Below, one piece after another: positions 55,559-64,000 of a stretch of DNA of 64,000 nt. Origin of the DNA: Channallabes apus (Eukaryota > Chordata > Actinopteri > Siluriformes > Clariidae); contig CM060130.1 in NCBI GenBank assembly GCA_030522415.1, positions 22,466,465 through 22,530,464 on the forward strand, given 5' to 3'. The translations under genes and the position numbers were made by a program. Within the stretch, counting starts at the first letter, position 1. Each line of letters opens with the position of its first letter. The notes under the pieces were generated by a model. That model saw nothing but the letters and a program-made list of their open reading frames with translations. It did no database searches and had not been told where the DNA came from.

Positions 55559-56961
55559 ATGCCAAGATCCAAAGAAATTCAGGAACAAATGAGAACAAAA
55601 GTAATTGAGATCTATCAGTCTGGTAAAGGTTATAAAGCCATTTCTAAAGCCTTGGGACTCCAGCGAACCACAGTGAGAGCCATTATCCACAAATGGCAAA
55701 AACATGGAACAGTGGTGAACCTTCACAGGAGTGGCCGGCCGACCAAAATTACCCCAAGAGCGCAGAGACAACTCATCCAAGAGGCCACAAAAGACCCCAG
55801 GACAACATCTAAAGAACTGCACGCCTCACTTGCCTCAATTAAGGTCAGTGTTCACGACTCCACCATAAGAAAGAGACTGGGCAAAAACGGCCTGCATGGC
55901 AGATTTCCAAGACGCAAACCACTTTTAAGCAAAAAGAACATTAAGGCTAGTCTTCATTTTGCTAAAAAACATCTCAATGATTGCCAGGACTTTTGGGAAA
56001 ATACCTTGTGGACCGACGAGACAAAAGTTTAACTTTTTGGAAGGTGCGTGTCCCGTTACATCTGGCGTAAAAGTAACACTGTCACACACACCCGTGCTGC
56101 GACCGGCACTAGGACCTGGAAGTAAGACGGTCGCAAACCAGGAAGTATAAGAGGAGTAAACAAGCCATAGCTCCTCACTCTGTCATTGAGTTTGCCCATG
56201 TTGGTTCAGGTCGTTTCTCTGCTAAACCGTGAGTACTCACTTTCTTGGGTTATCTTTCTGATTCGAGTGTGTGTTTATAGGACGCGGGTTAAATTTGTGT
56301 TTTTCCCTTGCTCCGTTTTTGTGAGAGTCCTTAGACTAAATCGCGTGGTTATCCTGCCTACTCTCTTGCTTCCGCATTTGGGTTTACCATCCACGCTACA
56401 TTGGGCTAACCGCTAAGGCTACGTCTTCTGGTCCACGCAGGTTAGTTCTGACAAACACAGCATTTCAGAAAAAGAACATCATACCAACAGTAAAATATGG
56501 TGGTGGTAGTGTGATGGTCTGGTGTTGTTTTGCTGCTTCAGGACCTGGAAGGCTTGCTGTGATAGATGGAACTATGAATTCTACTGTCTACCAAAAAATC
56601 CTGAAGGAGAATGTCCGGCCATCTGTTCGTCAACTCAAGTTGAAGCGATCTTGGGTGCTTCAGCAGGACAATGACCAAAAAACACACCAGCAAATCCACC
56701 TCTGAATGTCTGAAGAAAAACAAAATGAAGACTTTGGAGTGGCCTAGTCAAAGTCCTGACCTGAATCCTATTGAGATGTTGTGGCATGACCTTAAAAAGG
56801 CAGTTCATGCTAGAAAACCCTCAAATAAAGCTGAATTACAACAATTCTGCAAAGATGAGTGGGCCAAAATTCCTCCAGAGCGCTGTAAAAGACTCGTTGC
56901 AAGTTATCGCAAACGCTTGATTGCAGTTATTGCTGCTAAGGGTGGCCCAACCAGTTATTAG
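55559..56961 (+). pseudogene. Tc1-like transposase, interrupted and frameshifted
   Basis: The start is MPRSKEIQEQMRTKVIEI at 55559. Helix-turn-helix regions are GKGYKAISKALGLQRTTVRA and SGRPTKITPRAQRQL. LWTDETKV carries the first catalytic Asp. The frame breaks near 56030 and the coding sequence is split by the LTR at 56080-56453. It resumes with YGGGSVMVWCCFAASGPGRL and LQQDND (second Asp), then another frameshift near 56690. SPDLNPIEMLWHDLKK carries the Glu of DD34E, and the end at 56961 is intact. Confidence 0.88.
56080..56453 (+). mobile_element. Solo LTR inside the Tc1 transposase
   Basis: The 374 bp run from TGTCACACACACCC to GGTTAGTTCTGACA, with perfect 5-bp target duplications AACAC (56075-56079, 56454-56458). 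TATAAGAG is at about 56147, with GTCATTG about 36 bases downstream, where RNA would start. Family not identified. The ends resemble those of the self-priming elements in this window. Confidence 0.88.
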
Positions 56962-57180
56962 GTTCAGGGAGCAATTACTTTTTCACACAGGACCATGTAG
57001 GTTTGGATTTTTTTTCTCTCTAAATAATAAAACACCTCATTTAAAAACTGCATTTTGTGTTTACTTGTGTTATCTTTTACTAATAGCTAAATGTGTTTGA
57101 TGATCAGAAACATTTTGTGTGACAAACATGCAAAAGAATAAGAAATCAGGAGGGGGGCAAATAGTTTTTCACACCACTGT

Positions 57181-57699
57181 ATTAATCTTCATAAATCTCT
57201 TACTGATACTAGCAGCTTAAAAACATCTTAAATTGTTATAATAAGTCTATTACCCAGTGATGGGTTACTATGGTTACAGCTCACAGTGATGGTCAGAAAA
57301 ACTATCACACAACTGACACATTGAATAGCAACATAAACATTGAGCTGTTTGTTAACACTAGAAGCACCGAGCAGCGGTCATCTGACCGCAAGGTGGAAAA
57401 AAAAAAAAAAACTTCACACTCGATCAAAATCCAGGACCCTCCTTTCATGACTTTTCCTAGATCTGTGAGCTTAATCACCCAGCATGCTTACATTTTTTAA
57501 ATCGCACCTGTAAAAGCCAGGATAAAGCTATTTTGCTCTTATTTACGTGAAATCGCTGACAGCTGCGCGGCGGCGTGACGTTTCCTGCATTTTCCAACCT
57601 GCGATTCTCATTTCTCTCAGCAGATGGTGCAAGGGATCGCGCATACTATCTATGCGTCATTCAGTGTGTATATCTCAGGTTTCATTCATTCCATATATG

Positions 57700-57751
<52 letters not shown>

Positions 57752-57873
57752 ATTATATCAGTATATATCAATATATATATATATATATCAATTTCACGGA
57801 AGCATATGCTTCGCCATATGACAATTCGCCATGCATTCCCGCATTGATAATCAGCGATATTTTATAAGGAGAT
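57181..57873. other. Non-coding interval with AT microsatellite
   Basis: An A-run lies at 57398-57411 and an (AT)n tract at about 57706-57750, with further AT repeats to 57790. GTTAACACTAGAAGCACCGA and an inverted GCGGTCATCTGACCGC at 57375-57390 could be a piggyBac-like end, but no partner end was found. Confidence 0.4.
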
Positions 57874-57876
57874 TTA

Positions 57877-58736
57877 GGGTGCTTTCACACCTACAGCATT
57901 TGGTGCGCACCAAACGTGTTTGGTCCCTTGGTTTGGTTCGTTTGCGTTGATGTGAATGCAATCTCGGTACTTTGGTGCGCACCAAATCAATCGATCCGAG
58001 ACCTGCCTGAAGGGGTGGTCTCGGATCGCTTTATCCGCTCTACTTTGGTGCAGTTCGCCTGGTGTGAAAGCAACCAAACCAAATCTGATGAAATGGTATA
58101 GTTTAATGCACTTTGGGTATAAGATACGGGGTTGCGGGTAAAATTATTTTCCCTTCCTGATGACTCGATTAAATTTTTCAAGCTCGACTCGCGATGAAAT
58201 CAAACCGCGGAGAAACGTGGAGTGCCGAAGAAATTAAGTGCCTCTCTGTATTCACATTAAAGATGAAAAAATGTGTGGCTGGGCTGTTTCGATCAGCCAA
58301 CGGATTACCTGATGGATCAGCAGGAAGATCGCCGGCTAATAACAAAGTGATCATTCAGGAGGAGGGCACGTCTCTCCCTGAAGTGGCGGCGATGCGCAGT
58401 CGGCGAGATGAATAAACCGGGAAGCTGGTTTGGAGTCACAGCCGCGAATCGTGTTCGAAATTAATTATCTGAAAATAATGATTTGCACGTACAATGCAGT
58501 GCGCGAGGATCAGCACCATGAGCGCAAAGCAAAGCTGTTCCTCCATGATTATTGAAAGTGCCGCGATTTTCTGAAAATAGTCTGTTTCCGGTGCCGATGG
58601 GCTTCGCGGTCTATTTTGGTTCGTTTAGAACTCTACATATGTGAAAGCAAACCGTACCAACATCTGTTTACTACATTGTAACATTTTTCTGACTGGTGCG
58701 GACTAAAGCAATCGAACTATAGGTGTGAAAGCACCC
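57877..58736 (+). mobile_element. PIF/Harbinger element, short non-autonomous, complete
   Basis: The inverted termini GGGTGCTTTCACACCTA and TAGGTGTGAAAGCACCC are flanked by TTA on both sides (57874-57876, 58737-58739), the three-base TWA target typical of Harbinger. At 58194-58415 a 73-codon frame begins KSNRGETWSAEEIKCL, like the start of the Myb/SANT DNA-binding protein of this superfamily, then diverges. No DDE nuclease is present. A partial copy is at 29146-29607. Confidence 0.88.
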
Positions 58737-58739
58737 TTA

Positions 58740-59652
58740 GGGATTTAGCTCTACTTAATTTTATATCGTTTTGAGAAAATCCATTAGTTCGTTCATTTTA
58801 TTTGAAGCTTCTGAAACTTCGGATGTTTTTTTGGTTAGATTAGTTCTGAACTCGCTCCCGTGAAACTATCACTAAAACAATGTAATGAGCCCTCCTGAGG
58901 ATATAAAACTTAGAAATTATTAGAAATATAAAAATTATTATTGTGTTTGAATAAATAATCAGATCTACCACAGCAGATAATAAACTATGCTATGTCATAA
59001 CCGAAGCAAACACCACGATTATGCCTCGTTTCGTTCGACGGGAACGTGGTTCACTTGGCCGCGGTGTATTATAAACCTGTGGAATGTTTCACTGTTTATG
59101 CTCAAATACTGTAAGAGTAATAAAAGCGAGTGAAATGTGGAAATGATGTGTGGCAACTCAATGAGAACTAAACCAAAGATTTCGGTAACTCCACTGAGTG
59201 TAACATCTGCATAGTGACACTGAACATCTTCACTTTTCCGTTTACCTCTGAAAAAAAAGCTGTATTTTGTTTGTTTATATTTAGAATTTTTATAACAGTA
59301 GAAGAAGTACGTGCGCGCACGCACACACATAGACACACACACACTCACACAGACACACACACTCCCCTGAGCCCTCGGGAAACATCCAATCACTTTCGGT
59401 ATACAAATGAGTCAAGACGTAGCCTAACGTGGTGTCGCGTCGGATTTCAGCGGTCACGGAGTGGGAAGACTTTGAAGAAGCTGCAGTGACAGTAAACAGC
59501 TGAACAACTTCACTTTTCCGTTTACCTCTGAGACAAAAAAGCTGTATTTTGTTTGTTTATATTTAGGATTTTTATAGTAGTACGAGAAAGTTATAGTTTG
59601 GTCTGTGTACTGTAGTTCGCACCCTTGTAGAGAATAAATAAATGAATAACAC
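58740..59652. other. Non-coding interval with an 80-bp duplication
   Basis: 59221-59300 and about 59505-59588 are near-identical (CTTCACTTTTCCGTTTACCT then AAAGCTGTATTTTGTTTGTT). They are about 285 bp apart. A CA repeat with CACACAGACACACAC lies at 59320-59362. No gene recognised. Confidence 0.6.
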
Positions 59653-60183
59653 TGTCACATCCGAACCACCTCAGCCCTGGAGAGAAAGATCCGGCTCACC
59701 GGATTACTGAGCCGTAGCTTTGTCTCCCCCTAGTGTGTCTACGTATGTCATTGTCACCCATTAACATCAGATAGAGATCACCTGTGTCCACCTCACGTGT
59801 CTCACTATTTAACCCAGCTGAACCCAAACTACACTGTCTGGTCATCCGTTATGCAACCTCACGTAACCCTTGTGTGTGTCTGTCTTCTCCCCCAGGTCTA
59901 AGCGGTATCTGCAGGCGAAGGCTCGCGAAGCAGGGCAGCTTCGAGTTCTGAGTAAATTCCTCTGTGGACCCAGAGAGGTTTCTGTTAGTTTCCTGGCATT
60001 CTCCAACGAGTAAATAGTCACTTGTATTCCCGCCTGCAGACCGCGCCTGGTAACCGACCAGAGGGTAGCACTTTAGTTAATCTTTATTTCATTTGAGAAA
60101 GAATTCTGTGTTCAATAAAGACTGTCCTTTTCCTGCACTTGCGTTGCGTGTGTGTGTGATACACAGAGAGAGAGAGAGCGACA

Positions 60184-61110
60184 TGACAGATGACCAGACC
60201 CAATTCCGAAACGCAGTAGGAACGCCCCTGTCTGGAGACACTGTGCCCATGATGGACTATATCCGCAGGAAGCAGGGGCAAATGGACAGCCTAGCCAGGG
60301 CAATCAATGACCTCGCCCATAGTGTTCGGGACATCGCGACAGGTCAGGCGCCGCCCTCCGCGGCACCCAGGCGCCTCTCACGATCCCCCCCTCGAGCTGC
60401 TCCACCGGAAATCCACCGGGGGATCCCGAGGGCTGTAAAAAATTTCTCCTGGCCTGTGAGCTGTACCTCATGGACTATCCCGATCTGGACGATAGAGCAA
60501 AAATCAGTTTCGTCACACAACAGCTCACAGGTCCAGCGATGGACTGGGCCACCGCCATGTGGAGCATGGGCGGCCGGGACATGAGCGACTTCGTGCGGTT
60601 CCTCCGCGCCTTTCGCACGGTCTTTGATCATCCGGATCAGGGAAAGACGGGAGAACAGCGCCTACTGAGGCTAAAGCAGGGACAAGCCACCGTCGCGGAG
60701 TATGCTGTCAAATTTTAAATCTTGGCCGCGGAGAGCGAATGGTGCGAGAAGAGCTTGCTCGCCCGCTTCAGAGATGGACTACAGCCGGAAATTCAGTTAG
60801 AACTGGCATGCAGAGATGCGGAGATGGACCTGGATGAGAATATCCAGCTGGCCATCAAGCTAGATCAACACCTCCGCGGTCAAAAACGGCAGCCCTCCAC
60901 TAAGATGGTAGGAGGCAGGTTCGAGCCGCGCCGACGCACCAGCCTCAGTAGAAGCCCAGCGGAGCCGCACGACAACCCACAAGCTGAGCCCATGGACGTG
61001 GGCACATCCCGGCTGTCCGCACAGGAGAGACGCCGCCAACTCACTGCGGGCTTATGCTTGTACTGCGGAGAGGGGGGACACCTCATAAAAGAATGCCCCT
61101 TATTACAAGT
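60184..61110 (+). pseudogene. Sushi-like Gag with frameshift and stop
   Basis: The ATG at 60184 lies in the last bases of the LTR and the self-primer is coding. The N-terminus (LSGDTVPMMDYIRRKQGQMD) is followed by a Pro-rich stretch. A one-base indel in the G-run at 60418-60422 moves the capsid part into another frame: DPEGCKKFLLACELYL, FVTQQLTGPAMDWATAMWSM, VFDHPDQGKTGEQRLLRLKQ. An in-frame TAA follows at 60716. Past it, LAAESEWCEKSLLARFRDGL leads to the zinc knuckle CLYCGEGGHLIKEC (61053-61094). Gag binds and packages element RNA. These two lesions would block normal translation. Confidence 0.85.
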
Positions 61111-64000
61111 AACTCTGAGCACACCACCACGCACCACCCATTCCTTTTGTGTTAATGTCACCTTGTCTTATAATAATCATGTTGTGTCTGTTTCCCCCCT
61201 AATAGATTCCGGGTCGGCTGGGAATTTTATTTCATTTTCTCTTCTTTCCTCGATGCACGCTCCAGTGTCGAAGCTTCCAACCCCGATCGAGATTAAAGCT
61301 CTTGATGGCAATCCATTAGGTCAATCGCCAGTTAATATGATATACATGCCACCACGATTAACTTTCCCCGGCCACACTGAGGAGTTAAAATTTTATGTGA
61401 TTTCCCAGATGAGTCAGCCCGTCGTGCTTGGCCTCCCATGGCTCTACTCCCATAACCCTAATTGGGCCGGCTCCCGCATCCTTTCATGGTCTCCTCGGTG
61501 CGCAAAATTCTGTACGCCATCGCCATTGATGGCCCAAACAACTACAGTCGAAAGTCCCCGCGCCCTAGTATCTACCCTAGTGCCATCAGAGTACGCTAAC
61601 TTTCAAGACGTGTTTAGTGTTAGGGCAGCAGCACGACTTCCTCCTCACCGCCCGTGGGATTGTGCTATTGACCTCCTGCCGGGGAAAGCACCGCCGTGCT
61701 CGCGTATTTATCCATTGTCCCTGACAGAGACTAGGGCAATGGAGGAATATGTGAATGAGGCTCTCCAGCAGGGACTCATTAGTCGCTCCACGTCGCCCGC
61801 ATCGGCAGGGTTCTTCTTCCTCGAAAAGAAAGGCGGGGGCCTTAGACCCTGTATTGATTATCAGGGACTCAATGCAATCACAGTAAAGTACAAGCACCGA
61901 CTCCCCCTGGTCCCGGCCACGATCGACCTGCTCCGCGGTGTATCCATCTTTACTAAATTGGACCTCCGCAGCGCTTATAACCTCGTTCGTGTTCGCAAGG
62001 GTGACGAATGGAAGACTGCGTTTAGCACGACATCAGGTCATTATCAGTATAATGTGATGGCTTATGGACTGGTAAACGCACCTGCGGTGTTTCAGGGGTT
62101 CATGAACGACGTGTTCCGACGTATGTTAAACCGTTTTGTCTTAGTGTATCTAGATGATATCTTGGTATACTCGCGGTCATACCAGGAGCACGTTCATCAT
62201 GTAACTGCCGTTCTCCGTCGCCTGAGGGAACATGGGCTCTATGCGAAGGCGGAGAAGTGCGAGTTTCACAAAAAGGAGGTTGCATTTCTGGGCTATCGCA
62301 TAGGGCCACTGGGGGTTCAGATGGACGCAGCCAAAGTCAGGTCGGTACTACAATGGCCAGAGCCCACCTCAGTGAAGGCGCTACAAAGTTTCCTCGGGTT
62401 TGCCAATTTTTACCGGCGCTTTATTAGGCGCTATAGTACATTGGCAGCACCGCTCTCCAGCTTATTACAGGGTAAACCACGGCGATTAAGCCGGTTCATG
62501 CCGGAAGCGCGCCTCGCATTCCAGCGTCTAAAACAAGCTTTTACATCAGCACCCATATTAAAACTTCCCGATTCTAATAAGCCCTTCGTAGTTGAGGTCG
62601 ACGCGTCAGAGGTAGGACTAAGAGCGGTACTGTCACAGCGCCATGGCCACCCAGAGAAGCTTTACCCCTGTGCTTTCTTTTCGTGGAAGTTGACACCTGC
62701 CGAGTGCAATTATGATATCGGTAATCGCGAACTGCTAGCAATAAAAGCGGCGTTAGAGGAGTGGCGGCATTGGTTGGAGGGAGCAGAACATCCCTTCATG
62801 GTACTAACAGATCACCGGAACCTCGAGTACCTCCAACAAGCAAAGAGACTGAACCCTCGTCAAGCCCGCTGGGCACTGTTTTTCACTCGTTTCGACTTCA
62901 TCATTACATATCGCCCCGGTTCGAAAAATTTAAAGGCGGACGCCCTATCCCGCTGTTTCGCGTCGCCGGACCGAACACCGGTTCCGGAACCCATTTTGCC
63001 CACGTCACTCGTGGTGGCTCCGATCGCGTGGGACTTCGACGCGGAGATAGCCCAGGCGACACGGTCCGAACCCGTGCCGTCGAGCTGTCCTCCGGGCCGA
63101 ACCTACGTGCCGGACGCACTACGAGAACGGGTGACGATGGATGCACATACCAATCTCTCATCTGGACACCCCGGCGAATTAAGAACCTTAAAACTGCTAG
63201 AACCTAAGTTCTGGTGGCCAAATATGCACGGAACAGTGAAAACAGTCGTTTCGTCTTGCGCTACCTGTGCAGCCACTAAAAGTCCCCGAGGGTTGCCAGT
63301 TGGTAAATTAATGCCCTTGCCAACACCTAACAGACCGTGGTCACACCTAGCTGTGGACTTTGTGACGGACCTGCCAGTGTCAAAAGGGTACACGATAGTC
63401 TTAGTAGTAGTGGATCGCTTCTCTAAAGGCTGTCGCTTTATTCCGTTCTGCTCTCTCCCGACCGCCTTCCAGGTGACAGAAGCCTTATTCAATACAGTGT
63501 TTCGCTACTATGGTATTCCGGAGCACATCGTTTCCGATCGGGGTCCCCAATTCATCGCTAATGTCTGGAAAGCTTTTTTCCAGAAATTGGGGACCACAGT
63601 TAGTCTAACGTCAGGCTATCACCCCGAGTCTAATGGACAGGCAGAGCGGACTGTTCAGGACCTCGGGAGGTTCCTTCGCGCATATTTTAGTAGTCGACAA
63701 CATGAATGGGCAGACTGTTTATTCTGGGCGGAATATGCGCGAAATTCTTTACGACACTCCTCAACCGGCCTAACGCTGTTTCAATGCGTGCTCGGATATC
63801 AGCCACCGCTCTGTCCATGGGATGCCACTCCCACCGATATCCCCATGGTGGATGAGTGGTTCAAGAAAGCGGAAAAAGTATGGGAGTGGGCATACCCACA
63901 TCTCCCAAGCAAAAAATTCGCCGATAGGCGGCGAAGGGAAAGTCCTCCGCTCCAGGTAGGAGATCGGGTTTGGCTCTCGACAAAGGACCTCTCTCTCAAC
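61111..64000 (+). CDS. Sushi-like Pol: protease, RT, RNase H, integrase (partial at window edge)
   Basis: The frame is continuous with the capsid frame and open to the window edge. Protease: LIDSGSAGNFIS (61199-61234). RT: ISRSTSPASAGFFFLEKKGG, LDLRSAYNLVRVRKGDEWKT, FVLVYLDDILVYS (catalytic YLDD near 62148). RNase H: FVVEVDASEVGLRAVLSQ (about 62590). Integrase: a zinc finger with His and SCATCAA (near 63255), then AVDFVTDLP, VSDRGPQF and QAERTVQDL, supplying the D, D and E. The last residues resemble the integrase C-terminal domain (LQVGDRVWLST). No stop codon is seen in about 2.9 kb, so this part looks intact. Confidence 0.92.

Larger units (their letters stand above)
55180..57179 (+). mobile_element. 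Tc1-like transposon, copy 3, split by a solo LTR
   Basis: The termini CAGTGGTGTGAAAAACTATT and the complement ending at 57179 are flanked by TA on both sides (55178-55179, 57180-57181). Long inverted repeats frame a transposase relic. Without the 374-bp LTR and one duplicated pentamer the element would be about 1.6 kb, normal for Tc1. Confidence 0.92.
59653..64000 (+). mobile_element. Ty3/gypsy chromovirus-type (sushi-like) retrotransposon, cut by the window edge
   Basis: The 5' LTR is 59653-60188 (TGTCACATCC ... CGACATGACA), with TATTTAA at 59806 and AATAAA at 60114. The predicted RNA start GTCTGGTCATC (59836-59846) is exactly complementary to GATGACCAGAC directly after the LTR (60189-60199). 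This is the self-primer of the Tf1/sushi group. Gag and Pol follow in one reading frame apart from two lesions. The 3' end, chromodomain and 3' LTR would lie beyond the window. Confidence 0.92.

Overview
The window is repeat-rich vertebrate DNA, almost certainly from a teleost fish. The evidence is the mix of elements: Tc1-like transposons, two DIRS-like elements, a BEL/Pao gag, Ty3/gypsy elements, a Rex1/Babar-like LINE, a Harbinger element and several tRNA-headed SINEs. They lie around fish-style immune genes (GIMAP/AIG1 and an immunoglobulin V-set gene). Coding sequence is split by GT-AG introns and there are no operons. I cannot name the species.

Layout. 1-8.3 kb: AT minisatellite, BEL/Pao gag (minus), a SINE with target duplications, the 5' part of a DIRS-like element and a LINE scrap. 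8.27-11.27 kb: a complete LTR-to-LTR gypsy insertion reduced to gag plus an integrase zinc finger. 12.75-14.25 kb: Tc1 copy 1. 14.3-20 kb: non-coding repeats, a 0.7-kb imperfect palindrome and a solo LTR. 20.05-21.43 kb: Tc1 copy 2, internally deleted. 25.3-26.7 kb: a GIMAP gene, followed by an inverted-repeat element. 29.1-30.5 kb: a Harbinger fragment and a solo LTR.

31.3-39.45 kb (minus): a gene in at least 12 exons for a Ulp1/SENP-like cysteine protease, with His, Asp and Cys in three separate exons. A 5.1-kb DIRS-like element sits in one of its introns, at the splice donor. About 40.1 kb holds a relic of another GIMAP gene. 42.4-43.1 kb (plus) has the first exons of an Ig V-set gene. 43.9-45.0 kb is a decayed gypsy integrase split by a SINE.

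46-53.1 kb is a nest. A minus-strand LINE that has lost its reverse-transcriptase core is split by a 4.09-kb LTR element at 46228-50313. That element has no gag, protease, RT or integrase that I can recognise. It carries one 1,163-codon ORF, running from the 5' LTR into the 3' LTR, for a proline-rich repeat protein with a duplicated predicted coiled coil. Ten bases next to its 5' LTR are exactly complementary to the predicted 5' end of its own RNA, as in Tf1/sushi self-priming elements. The gypsy element at 59653-64000 shows the same arrangement over 11 bases and encodes sushi-like Gag-Pol. The two elements therefore probably belong to the same replication class, the first as a non-autonomous member. 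This is the most unusual content of the window. 55.18-57.18 kb is Tc1 copy 3, split by a solo LTR with perfect 5-bp duplications, and 57.88-58.74 kb is a complete short Harbinger element.

The host genes (GIMAP, Ig V-set, Ulp1-like protease) look like parts of an immune-type gene neighbourhood heavily invaded by transposons. The nesting gives relative insertion ages. All functional statements rest on motif recognition by eye; no alignments or searches were run.
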